Virus record (IMG/VR): IMGVR_UViG_3300007345_000400
Location: 1 to 20,234 of that record
From: a virus
DNA: 20,234 nt
Direction: 5' to 3' (one strand)
Shown piece after piece: positions 8,801-17,058 of the stretch. Each line of letters begins with the position of its first letter. The first letter of the stretch is position 1. The translations under genes were made by a program, and so were the position numbers. The notes under the pieces were generated by a model. It saw nothing but the letters and a program-made list of their open reading frames with translations, was not told the DNA's origin and ran no database searches.

Positions 8801-11800
8801 GGCGATGTTGTTGAGAGCAACCGAGCTGAGAGAAGAGCGAGATTGGACGCCGCAGTAGCCCGGGCGAACGAATTAGCGCCACCGGATGATCCTAATAAAT
8901 ACGACTTTAATTACCGGCCCATGCGAGCCCAGGATCTGAAGTACCTGGCAGGCGGAAGCTACACGGTTGACGAAGCGCAACGGATCACCGAGGAAGGCAC
9001 TCGTACTCCTACGCCCGCTTACAGCCGAGTCATACGCACAGCTCGAACAGAGAATCCAGAGGCTATTGGGATTATAGAGTCGCTACCTGACGCATCGATT
9101 GCACGGTACTTCGATGACGCTGAGCCCCAGTTTGAGGTGTTCACAGGCTACTACGGAGACGATAACAAGAACTTCAGCCAGAAGGTGCATGAGCGAAGAG
9201 CGCTGACGGCTCTCATCACTCGCCACCGTGAGCGCACAGGGCAGATGCAGGCCCAAAGCAACTTCATGGATGAGGGGCGAGACACCCTCACCACATACAC
9301 GGAAGAAGAGCTGCGTGAGCGCGCAGAGACAGATACAGGCGCGGCGGAGCAGAGAGCTCAGATCGATCGGGAGCGGGAACTGTTTGACCTGGATCCCGGC
9401 GAAGGCTCGATCTCCGGCGCGGCAGATCCAACGCAGACCGACAGAACCCAAGGCTCGCTATTTTCTGTCGGTGCAGAGGAAAGGCGCGCTCGGGCAACAG
9501 ACGAGCTCCGTAATGTGCGGGACAGGATGCGAGAGCGCCGTGAAAGATTTATGGCGAGGAGCGATCGTACCGCAGAAGGTATGCGTCAATTTGAAGCCAG
9601 CGAACGTCGCCTGGCTGAAGCGTTTGAATCCTCTCCCCGGCGTGAGCTAAGAGACATCCGAGATAGGATGCGGGCTGGTCGCGATCAGTATATGGAGAGA
9701 AGTGACCGCACCGCAGACCGGATGCGTGATTTCCAATCCAGTGAGCGCGAGCTGGCTGACACATTTGGCATAGATTCTCCTCCAAGAGAGCTGGTTTCTG
9801 AGCAGCAGATCAATGCGACGATCGACCGCATTGTTGGTGACAACCAGGCGGCTCGAAACAACATCATCGTGGTTCGTCGGTTCGATGATCTGCCGCAGAA
9901 CGTGCAGGACGATGCCAGGAACCAGGGCCTCAACAATGTTGCCGCCGCAGTCAATCAGGGCAAGGTATACATAGTCCGTAACCGGATGGTTGATGAGGCT
10001 CATGTGGAGCGAGCCATCCTGCACGAAGCCACGCACGTTGGCGCTGCCAAGATGTATGCGGATGAGGGCGTCGAAAAGGCGCTCAACCGTATGTTTGTGG
10101 CGATGGGCGGCAAAAAAGGTTTCAACAAGATCGTTGCCGACCTGGGCCTCGAGGACAGGATCGCTCCCTACCGGGACGGCCTTGAGCAGAGCAACTACTC
10201 AGGCGAGGTGCGTAACCGCATCCTAGTCGAAGAAGTCCTGGCAAATGTGGGCGAGCAGGGATCCAAGACCTTCAAGCTCAGAGTCCAGGAGGCGATCGGT
10301 GCTATCCGTGAATGGCTCCGCAGAAACGGCTTTGCCACGCTTGCCGACCTGGGCGTGACCGATATTGTCTATGCCGCTAAGCAGGCGCGCACGGCGTTCT
10401 CTGAGGCTCTGGGTGCGGCAACGGACACCGACTCGCGCTTCTCAGATATGCAGGAGGGGCGCAGAGCACCGCGAGATGAATTCAATTTCTACTCCGGCAT
10501 TGAAGAGATCCTGCTGACCCAGGGCGACAAGATATTCAAGGCGTCCAAGAGAAACCCGGACGCATTAGTGCGCGGCGATCAAATCCTGTCCTTCTTGAAG
10601 TCACAGGGCATGAAGCCTGATGAGGCGCGGTTCTCCAGGATCGAGCAGTTCTTGGAGCCAGAGACGCGCTATAGCCGTCAGCAGATCCTCGACTATATGG
10701 AGATGAAGGGCCGACCCCGGTACACGGAATACCAGGCAGTCGCTGAGTATGATCTGGATGAAGATAGCCTGCTCAATCTCGGAACGGTAACAAACGAAAA
10801 ACTGTTTTCTGTGAGAGTGATCGTTGACGAAGATTTGATTAACAACTACGTCGATGAGGCCATGAGTGGTGACGAGGATTATCTGATTGAGACTGCCGCA
10901 CAAAATTTAATACAGAAATTTGGCAGCGACTCTGAGGACGGGCAGGCGTTAGACGCATTGCTGAACGTGCCCACCGAAATAGATGGCGAGCCGGTGTCAT
11001 ACATGGCGCAGTCTGAGGCTCGTGGTCAGCTAATCAGCGAGCTGTCGCCAGATTTAACTGAAAAGCTGAGAGCCGAAGTCGAGAGCCTGGCGCGGATGCA
11101 GGAGGCTCAAAGCCCATACCAGGTTTACTCGATTTCTGAGGACGTCAAGCAGGCAGTCAAAGAGGCCGGCCAGCAAACCGAAGATGATATGGCCTCATTG
11201 GCGTCTATCAAAATCTCAGGCAACGAAGATTACGGCTGGACAATTACCGCAAGCGCCATGCGCGGCCAGTACTCTGACCGGGAATTTACAGAAGTTCTTA
11301 ACGTCAATGAATCAGAGCTGAGTGAGGCTTTTATGCGCGCTCGCGACTTCATATATGGCGACGAGCTGATGATGGAGGCACGAGAAAAAGGCAGCGCTAA
11401 ATTCCGTGAGTATTTTGATGATGACCTGGACGGTGAAACAAACTGGTCTGAGTACCGAGAGTTCACCCTCGAGATAGAAAACAACGCCTGGGGCCAGTAC
11501 GCGGGCAGTCATTTTGACGTCAACACTGTCTATGACGTTATCACCACGGATCGTTCCTTCGACCGCCCGGCAGCGCATGAGGATTCTCTCCGCATCAATA
11601 CGCTGATGTTGGATGGCCCCGGCACTACAAACGAATACCTCGAGGGCAAAGCGCTGTTCGTAGAAGAGGCTCAGTCAGATTGGAGCTCTGCGGTTCGGAA
11701 ACAGGGATTAGATATATCCCGCTTAGATCCTGACTTCGATGAGCGGGTAGCTGGGTTCCAGGAAGATTTGGAGTCTGCCAATTTAGACCGCCAGATCATC

Positions 11801-14800
11801 AACAATGAGCTCGAGCAAATTAGGATTCGGATTGCCTCGTTCGATGATTACAAGAACGGTGAACGCACAGATTTCGGGCTCCTGGGCACAACACCCAGGC
11901 AGACTGTCATGGAGGAAAATGGCTACGCATCTGACAGGGCTGTGTCGATGGATGCCTATCAGTTGGCGCTTTTGATTTCTGAGCTAGACCCCATCCTGAC
12001 GCAACGCGGCAAATCAGCTTTGTATAGGCTGACTCAGACATCCATTAAAAACCAGGAAGGCCGGCAAACAAAAACTCTGGATCGACTTATCAGAGATGAT
12101 GAGCACGGTGGCCTGCCTCGCGTAAGAAAAATGATCCGTGAAAAACTCCGCACGATGTTTGAGGACGGCAACTCAATCAACTTTGCGCCAGGCATATCCG
12201 GGCCAGAAAACCTTAACCGCCGGATGGACATTTTCGAGAAATACGACTTGCCTATTGGCAATTCGCTGTCAATTCTGCGCTATGGCCCACTCAAGCAGAG
12301 AGTGCTTGGTTATACGCCGGAGCAGGCTTCCGCATCGTTTAACTCTGCGAATCCTACACGGCCACCTAGCAACCCAGAGCGCGCTGCTTACACGCCCCGC
12401 CAGGATGAGTTAGCTAACGCGCTCTTTGAATATGGTCGGCTGCTTGATGAGGCGACTGAAAACGAAAAGCGAGTTGAGGACGCGCAAGAGCGAGTTGATT
12501 CGACTGCAAATCGCATGACTTCAGAGCGCATCGCGGCTAGACCTCCGCTGCCTGGAGATAAGTACATCCGACTGGCGGCGCAAAGGGCCTTCGCAACTGC
12601 GGCTGAAGAGGCCAAAGATTACCTGGTGGTTACCAGCTCAAACCGTCCAGGATTGCGGTGGGGTAGAGACTACACGGCAATCTATGACCAGAAGTGGCGC
12701 AAAGAGCTCGAGAAGGTTGCCGGCGCTAAAGCCGTTCCAGTGACGATACGCGGCAAGGTTGCGGATAAAGAGCTGGCAGTCATAGATCAAGCTATGGCCG
12801 CTCTGCAAATAAAGAAGGTAGAGAAAGCAGCCTACATGGAGGAGGACGGCTTTGAAGCCCGCATGGGCGGCATCAATGAATGGAGAGTCGACGTCGAGTA
12901 CCCCAACATCGAGCTTGGACTCAATGCCGATAAGCTGCCTCGGAATGGTGTGCAGGACGGCATACCGACCAGAATGAGCGGCTCAATTCGTGTATTAGGC
13001 ACTCGCGGAGTCGAGAACAGGCAGGATGCGATCAAGCAGGCCAAAATCGAGCTCCGCAACAGGCTTATGAATGAAATGGCCGTGGCCGGATGGGCTGTGC
13101 CGATCACTGAGCAGGCAGTCGAGAAACAGCGATCTGAAGGTATCTCCCTGTTCTTGAATGAGCCTAGCCAGTTCCAGAAAGAGAACGAGCGCATCCGCGA
13201 GAAGGATGTCACCCTGGTAGAGAGGGTGAAGAGAAAAGCCAGGCGTGAGCTCGCCCCTGGCGGTCTGCTGCCTAAAGCCGTATTCGACGAGAAGATCACC
13301 CGCGACAATCAACTAGCGTCCGTCGAATTCGATACGGTTTATTACGTCAAGCAGCTCGAGAAGGCAGTCAAGAGCACGATGGGCGGAAGCCTCGAGTCGC
13401 TGCCGGCGGATCAGCAAGCCAGGCTGAATGAGTCCCTGGCGGGCAGGCTGGATGACTCACTGCCGCAGCCGGTCAAAGAAGCCATCATCGGCATGAGAGA
13501 GAGCATTGATGGGCTGTCTAAGCAGTACATCAAGATTCTCGACCGCCAGGCAGGGGAGCTCCTAGCGACGTTCTCAGGGCCCCAGAGAGAGCTCCTGGAC
13601 GCCTATATGAGAGCGTCTGAGGTAGACAATAAGCGCGAAGCTAATGCCATTCTCGACCAGGCAAAAGCGCAGTTCCAAGAGTCTGCTGCGGCAGAGGGAA
13701 TGAGCACTGATTTGCGCCAGCCAATCAACGATATTCAGAAAGCAATATCTCAGCTCAGTCTGCTTAACGTCATTCGCTCCAACACCGGCAAGTATGTAAA
13801 CCGATCGTACCGGGCGTTCGATGACGCTAACTGGTTCGAGAATGTGCCGGATAACGTGCTGAATGACGCCAGGAGATATCTGAGCAGTCGGATGGAAGAG
13901 TCCGGCATGGATTCTGATCGCATTGCTGAGCGCGTTGAAGTGGTGCTGAATGACATTCTCAAGGAGGGCACTGCCTACGGATCGATGGAGTCCTTCATCA
14001 AGGAGTCCAAGCTGGGTGCTAAAGACTTGTCGATCTTGCAGAAGCGGAAAGACATAGCGCCTGAGATTCGTGCGCTCCTGGGTGAGTACCAGGATCCCCG
14101 GGTCAACTACGCCAAGACCACAACCAAGATGGCGCGGCTGATTCATAACACCCGGTTCTTGGATAAGGTGAAAGAGATCGGGATGGGTAACTTCTTATTC
14201 ACGGAAGATAACCGGCCACCCAATACCACCAGGATCGCAGTAGAAGGCAACAAGTCCCTAGAGCCGCTGAACGGCTTGTATGCACCTCGAGATGTAGCCC
14301 AGGCATTTTCCGATGTCGGCAAGGTGCGAGACTTCATTGGGATGCCGGAGGCGATCATTCGTCTGAACGGTGGCATTAAGTTCGGCAAGACCGTCCTGGC
14401 ACCGACCACGCAGTTCAGAAACTTCATGTCTGCTGCCTTCTTCGCTATGGCGAACGGTCACTGGGATCTGACAAAGACGCAGAAATCGCTCTCGGTTATG
14501 CGCGAATACTTCACCCGTGATGGTAACGCCGGGAAGCTCGCGTATCTAAGAAGGCTGAAAGAGCTCGGCGTGGTTTATGACACACCCTTTGCCGGCGAGA
14601 TGATGCGTCTGCTGGAAGAAACCAAGTTGTTCGATGGTGAGCGCGCAGAGATGGGTGCAGTCCAGGGCACAGTCAAAGACCTGGCAACGGTCGCGCAGCG
14701 GATGTACCAGTTCGGTGATGACTTCTGGAAGATCGTCGGCTACGAGAACGAAAAGGCGAACCTCTTGGGCACGGGCATGAGCGAAGCGGAGGCTGAAGTC

Positions 14801-15988
14801 GAGGCCGCAAACCGCATCCGCAATACCTATCCGACATATTCCCTGGTCGGTAATTTCGTGAACGCGCTGCGGAGATTCCCGCTCGCCGGCACGTTTGTTT
14901 CCTTCCCGGCTGAAATCATCCGCACTCAGTACAACATGATGAAGATCGCCGCGCAGGATATGCAGACTCCAGGCCGCAGGGCCCTGGGTGTCAAGCGGTT
15001 GACCGGGATGAGTATGGCTGCGGCTATGCCTTATGCCATTCAGTCCATCACTAAAGAGATGTTTGATGTCTCTGATGATGAGGAGGAGGCGATCCGTCTC
15101 ATGTCTCCGTACTGGATGGAAAACTCCAACTTCCTATTTATGGGACGAAACGACAAAGGGCAGCTCGAGTACCTGGACGTTTCTTTTATGGATCCGTACA
15201 ACTACTTCAAGCGTCCGATCAACGCGGTTCTGCGTGACCAGCCCTGGGAAGAAGAGTTTATTTCTGCGGCGAAGGACATGGTTCGACCATTTTTCGGATC
15301 GGACATTCTTGCCACAGCATTGTTTGAGGTGGCCAAAAACGAGAAGGCAACTGGTGGGGCAATCTACAACGATAGCGACACTGCCGCACAGCAAGCTGCG
15401 GATATGGCTGCTCATGTTTCTAAGGCAGTGGAACCAGGGATCATTGGTAACGCCCGGAGAATCTATAAGGCTGTAGAGGCCCCGGTCACTCCATACGGGA
15501 AGGTCTACACCCTCGAGGACGAGGCGGCTGCTTTCTTTGGATTCCGCACCACCACATTCGATCCCAAGACTGCGTTGCGATTCCGCTCGATAGATATCAA
15601 GGAGCGCCGCAATGAAGCCAGCGCGCAACTTAAAGCTGTGCTGAGGGATCCAAACCTAGCTGGAGAAGAAGGTATACGGGAGGCTGTTGAACGCTCCCTG
15701 GCGATGCGACAAAGGACATTCGACGAGGCGCTGCGGCTGATTTCCGCATCCAGGTCTGCAGGGCTTAGCGACTTGCAGATTATGGAAACGCTCAAAGCTG
15801 CCAATTTTGGGAAGCTCGACATGGGTTACCTCATGCAAGGCCAGGTTCCACCGATGATGCTAAGCGCTGCATCTGTCAGGAATGAGTACCTGGGCGCTCT
15901 CAGGGTTCTTGGCCCGGAGAAAGCGCAACAAATCCTCGAGAGGTATGGAATCGCCTCTAACATTCTTTCCGAACAATTCGAGCAGTAA
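5852..15988 (+). CDS. Giant polyvalent virion protein (zincin metallopeptidase, split VEEAQSDW module, LPD38-like C-terminus)
   Basis: This 3378-residue protein is read from ATG 5852, with AGAGG 12 bases upstream. Order of parts: duplicated FLDFAYG (11-17, 31-37); a hydrophobic stretch (about 153-188) and a Gly-rich segment (about 275-300); linkers; a small GEPYPTRQSA... unit (about 678-715); a helical FSAIKMMGGI...FDELTELMQEAGYL unit (about 826-870); a tandem 47-residue repeat (1218-1312); a zincin-like domain with H1391-E-A-T-H1395 and downstream E1460/E1461; a GMKPDEA...QQILDYM unit (about 1546-1630); a YRE...HFD...VEEAQSDW unit (about 1870-1945), continued only after about 285 residues at PLPGDKYIRLAAQRAF (about 2230); a helical NRSYRAFDD...EYQDPRVNYAKT region (about 2580-2770); and an LPD38-like C-terminal region. 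Such proteins belong to the polyvalent class of phages and conjugative elements and are thought to enter the cell with the DNA. It takes the place of the T7 gp16 ejection protein. No lysozyme or transglycosylase motif was seen. Confidence 0.8.
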   Translation: MASKPQFGADFLDFAYGTPRQPSAGGFSNQFLDFAYGPQQEEERGFFVNALVSAGERGSEIASNFVQGLGTIAKAGENFLADTTGINPYIKFGEDGISFDLYAKPEETGNLLGTLGESIEQDFGATANRRFTWENFKGADGEVSIDDFFNFKELAGYILESGIHSAPDMGAAILAFPAYIFSLVQELGEERARNKGFTETSIRELAEAAPAAIATAALERLGARGILDTAGQGFGKGLLKGATKEAGTEFLQEQAQYAGEVVGTPVGFDLSTSLDRGIAGAVAGGGIGAAGGAVSGTLRSAPYDPFAGKEPGQVLQELQDRVAALNARVEEGLTPGYSLEEQRAAIEADARQASIAFPDFTFDLGAILDPISVAARAGQAEARAQGGDGLDQATNAAARASQAASQARTIETPTTQAVIETDSPQIADTFEQQVQETEARRQEQMAALTPGVDLIAALRASLNKAIITARREQRALGDSDQQQTQELEDDISRLQFGLTRLQEAQRYASEDNSAAIPAILNQVRDIAARPILSPEFGRRQSFDYVNVLEGELMPRMDETIELYRQTGVMPRTERPALRAPADFEVDPAGETRRPRSTTQQADIPDIRARDNLIEDQNIIYGDQPAPEPAPRPTMDFAVDREGNVAGTPNEVAARRGVPTTPMLEVDVEDRPSTQILRKASGEPYPTRQSASAALTRVKRENLDYNWDVIEDGAGFALQGRLPEGLPPREVDIQSIRETMRPGAGVIDEQGRGLSREEQALRAAQDAEAEIPARDNVVQIPVDYRPADAPRGEAEIEAEIAAIDKELRAINRGTTRGGYNADTDLFSAIKMMGGIKTSDARSEDFSVSGQGVPSGLFKANGKTFDELTELMQEAGYLVRSGDSYDAQVGDANRTIDIIRDAIFQWQENKDLTFLEAGQPGRKSQERDGLRNRRDALMEELRSAETFDDSPIPDISPPDTQAEIDTETEPQGSVSRSGPDISQIAGDVVESNRAERRARLDAAVARANELAPPDDPNKYDFNYRPMRAQDLKYLAGGSYTVDEAQRITEEGTRTPTPAYSRVIRTARTENPEAIGIIESLPDASIARYFDDAEPQFEVFTGYYGDDNKNFSQKVHERRALTALITRHRERTGQMQAQSNFMDEGRDTLTTYTEEELRERAETDTGAAEQRAQIDRERELFDLDPGEGSISGAADPTQTDRTQGSLFSVGAEERRARATDELRNVRDRMRERRERFMARSDRTAEGMRQFEASERRLAEAFESSPRRELRDIRDRMRAGRDQYMERSDRTADRMRDFQSSERELADTFGIDSPPRELVSEQQINATIDRIVGDNQAARNNIIVVRRFDDLPQNVQDDARNQGLNNVAAAVNQGKVYIVRNRMVDEAHVERAILHEATHVGAAKMYADEGVEKALNRMFVAMGGKKGFNKIVADLGLEDRIAPYRDGLEQSNYSGEVRNRILVEEVLANVGEQGSKTFKLRVQEAIGAIREWLRRNGFATLADLGVTDIVYAAKQARTAFSEALGAATDTDSRFSDMQEGRRAPRDEFNFYSGIEEILLTQGDKIFKASKRNPDALVRGDQILSFLKSQGMKPDEARFSRIEQFLEPETRYSRQQILDYMEMKGRPRYTEYQAVAEYDLDEDSLLNLGTVTNEKLFSVRVIVDEDLINNYVDEAMSGDEDYLIETAAQNLIQKFGSDSEDGQALDALLNVPTEIDGEPVSYMAQSEARGQLISELSPDLTEKLRAEVESLARMQEAQSPYQVYSISEDVKQAVKEAGQQTEDDMASLASIKISGNEDYGWTITASAMRGQYSDREFTEVLNVNESELSEAFMRARDFIYGDELMMEAREKGSAKFREYFDDDLDGETNWSEYREFTLEIENNAWGQYAGSHFDVNTVYDVITTDRSFDRPAAHEDSLRINTLMLDGPGTTNEYLEGKALFVEEAQSDWSSAVRKQGLDISRLDPDFDERVAGFQEDLESANLDRQIINNELEQIRIRIASFDDYKNGERTDFGLLGTTPRQTVMEENGYASDRAVSMDAYQLALLISELDPILTQRGKSALYRLTQTSIKNQEGRQTKTLDRLIRDDEHGGLPRVRKMIREKLRTMFEDGNSINFAPGISGPENLNRRMDIFEKYDLPIGNSLSILRYGPLKQRVLGYTPEQASASFNSANPTRPPSNPERAAYTPRQDELANALFEYGRLLDEATENEKRVEDAQERVDSTANRMTSERIAARPPLPGDKYIRLAAQRAFATAAEEAKDYLVVTSSNRPGLRWGRDYTAIYDQKWRKELEKVAGAKAVPVTIRGKVADKELAVIDQAMAALQIKKVEKAAYMEEDGFEARMGGINEWRVDVEYPNIELGLNADKLPRNGVQDGIPTRMSGSIRVLGTRGVENRQDAIKQAKIELRNRLMNEMAVAGWAVPITEQAVEKQRSEGISLFLNEPSQFQKENERIREKDVTLVERVKRKARRELAPGGLLPKAVFDEKITRDNQLASVEFDTVYYVKQLEKAVKSTMGGSLESLPADQQARLNESLAGRLDDSLPQPVKEAIIGMRESIDGLSKQYIKILDRQAGELLATFSGPQRELLDAYMRASEVDNKREANAILDQAKAQFQESAAAEGMSTDLRQPINDIQKAISQLSLLNVIRSNTGKYVNRSYRAFDDANWFENVPDNVLNDARRYLSSRMEESGMDSDRIAERVEVVLNDILKEGTAYGSMESFIKESKLGAKDLSILQKRKDIAPEIRALLGEYQDPRVNYAKTTTKMARLIHNTRFLDKVKEIGMGNFLFTEDNRPPNTTRIAVEGNKSLEPLNGLYAPRDVAQAFSDVGKVRDFIGMPEAIIRLNGGIKFGKTVLAPTTQFRNFMSAAFFAMANGHWDLTKTQKSLSVMREYFTRDGNAGKLAYLRRLKELGVVYDTPFAGEMMRLLEETKLFDGERAEMGAVQGTVKDLATVAQRMYQFGDDFWKIVGYENEKANLLGTGMSEAEAEVEAANRIRNTYPTYSLVGNFVNALRRFPLAGTFVSFPAEIIRTQYNMMKIAAQDMQTPGRRALGVKRLTGMSMAAAMPYAIQSITKEMFDVSDDEEEAIRLMSPYWMENSNFLFMGRNDKGQLEYLDVSFMDPYNYFKRPINAVLRDQPWEEEFISAAKDMVRPFFGSDILATALFEVAKNEKATGGAIYNDSDTAAQQAADMAAHVSKAVEPGIIGNARRIYKAVEAPVTPYGKVYTLEDEAAAFFGFRTTTFDPKTALRFRSIDIKERRNEASAQLKAVLRDPNLAGEEGIREAVERSLAMRQRTFDEALRLISASRSAGLSDLQIMETLKAANFGKLDMGYLMQGQVPPMMLSAASVRNEYLGALRVLGPEKAQQILERYGIASNILSEQFEQ
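9503..9787 (+). repeat. Tandem 47-codon duplication inside the giant gene
   Basis: Residues 1218-1264 and 1265-1312 of the giant protein align without gaps over their first 41 positions, with 25 identities. Shared landmarks are ELRxxRDRMR, SDRTA, MRxF and SERxLA. The DNA copies differ at many third positions, so the duplication is not recent. Both copies are highly charged helices and lie directly in front of the metallopeptidase domain. Confidence 0.8.
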
Positions 15989-15990
15989 TC

Positions 15991-16458
15991 ATGGATCCTT
16001 TATCTATGCTCGCGATGGCTGGCACCGTCGTTAAGGGCATTGAAGGATTGGTTGCCAGGGGGGCTGAGATCGAGAAGGTGGCAGTCAAGCTGGGCCAGTG
16101 GTACACGCTGGCTTCTGACATAGCCCAGGCAGAGGAGGAGGCAGAAAACCCGCCATTGTTTAAGCAGTTATTTGGCGGGGAATCAGTAGAACAGGAGGCG
16201 CTAAACGCCACAATCGCTCGCCAAAAACTGAAAGAGCATGAGGCTTCTATCAGATCGATGATCTGCATGGTCTATGGCACTGAGGTTTACCGCGAGATGA
16301 TGGCGATGCGGCGGGAGATCAAGGAGCGCCGGGAGCGGACACTATACAAACAACGAAAGCGCCGGCAGCTCCTGCTCGACTGCATTGCAGTGTTCCTGGG
16401 TATTTGCGTTAGCGGCTTTGTCATTTACTCCGTTTACTCGCTGATAACTTCGGTTTGA
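15991..16458 (+). CDS. Phage protein with C-terminal membrane anchor
   Basis: This 155-residue protein starts two bases after the giant gene's stop. It has no clear ribosome binding site, so it is probably translated by coupling. Residues 1-45 are helical (MLAMAGTVVKGIEGLVARG), 46-70 hold an acidic AEEEAENPP...GGESVEQEAL segment, and 80-126 are strongly basic (RREIKERRERTLYKQRKRR). A single membrane helix occupies about 128-150 (LLLDCIAVFLGICVSGFVI). The positive-inside rule places the N-terminus in the cytoplasm. The pattern ending in SVEQEAL and a basic pre-membrane helix matches, from memory, a family of unknown function common in marine phages. Its role, possibly membrane-linked assembly or lysis, is not established. 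Confidence 0.65.
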   Translation: MDPLSMLAMAGTVVKGIEGLVARGAEIEKVAVKLGQWYTLASDIAQAEEEAENPPLFKQLFGGESVEQEALNATIARQKLKEHEASIRSMICMVYGTEVYREMMAMRREIKERRERTLYKQRKRRQLLLDCIAVFLGICVSGFVIYSVYSLITSV

Positions 16459-16931
16459 ATATCAGACTTTCTCTGGCCGAGATGCAGATCGCGGCCCAGG
16501 TTGGCATACAGCGACAAATACAAAACCTGAAAAACGGAGCTGTCCCGGCGTATGGCGCTGGAAACAAAAATGATTGGCAGCTCCATATCGAAGGTGCCCT
16601 GGGGGAGATGGCGTTAGCCAAGCACCTGGGTATCTACTGGGACGGGAAAGGCACGATGCGGGCCCCGGACGTTGGCGATGTTGATGTCCGAACCAGGAGC
16701 AAGCACACATACGATTTGATTGTTCACGACCGTGATGATGACGGTCGCTTTATTTATCTGCTGACCGGCGGCAACGGGGAATACCGTTTCCACGGAGGCA
16801 TTTACGCTCGAGACGCTAAGCATGAACGGTACTGGAAAGATCCAGCAGGCGGCAGGCCAGCCTACTTCGTCCCGCAATCCCACTTACAGAATCCATCAAC
16901 CCAACGAGGTAATCGATATGACGTTCATTAA
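16455..16931 (+). CDS. Conserved phage protein, possible PD-(D/E)xK-type fold
   Basis: This 158-residue protein starts at TTG 16455, overlapping the preceding stop as TTGA. The next start, ATG 16482, would remove NIRLSLAE, which looks like a conserved beginning. Visible motifs are HIEGALGEMALAKHLGI (residues 44-60), PDVGDVDVRTRSK (71-83), a buried strand HTYDLIVHDRDDDGRFIYLL and a C-terminal RPAYFVP. A helix with a conserved GE followed by PDxGDxDVR is what a restriction-endonuclease-like core would show, with E51, D72/D75 and D77-x-R79 as candidates. The expected ExK lysine is replaced by Arg, so enzymatic activity is uncertain. The family is common in phages and uncharacterised. Confidence 0.6.
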   Translation: MNIRLSLAEMQIAAQVGIQRQIQNLKNGAVPAYGAGNKNDWQLHIEGALGEMALAKHLGIYWDGKGTMRAPDVGDVDVRTRSKHTYDLIVHDRDDDGRFIYLLTGGNGEYRFHGGIYARDAKHERYWKDPAGGRPAYFVPQSHLQNPSTQRGNRYDVH

Positions 16932-17058
16932 ATCCATCGGAAAGGAGTGCAAATCTAGGATGCTGCACCTTACAGAAGCAGAAGCCGGCTTGTTCTTCAT
17001 CGGCGCAGTTCTGTTCAATGTAATTCTGATCGCCCTCCTGGCCTTCGCAGCAGGCTGA
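16918..17058 (+). CDS. 46-residue single-span membrane protein
   Basis: The start chosen is ATG 16918, with CGAGG seven to eleven bases upstream. A longer frame from 16822 would mostly overlap the previous gene. The first 20 residues are basic and amphipathic (FIKSIGKECKSRMLHLTEA). Residues about 24-46 are a hydrophobic helix (GLFFIGAVLFNVILIALLAF). It overlaps the preceding gene by 14 bases and the following one as TGATG, so it sits in a coupled series. A small phage membrane protein could be holin-like or regulatory. Nothing in the sequence decides this, and there is no endolysin next to it. Confidence 0.6.
   Translation: MTFIKSIGKECKSRMLHLTEAEAGLFFIGAVLFNVILIALLAFAAG

Noticed and set aside
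13574-14146. 190-codon reverse frame inside the giant gene
   Set aside because: It is antisense to a conserved segment of the 3378-residue protein, isolated, without a ribosome binding site or operon partner. Same reasoning applies to the reverse frame at 15134-15628.
16822-16917. Longer N-terminus for the 46-residue membrane protein
   Set aside because: It would lie almost wholly within the preceding gene and adds a low-complexity leader. ATG 16918 has a ribosome binding site.
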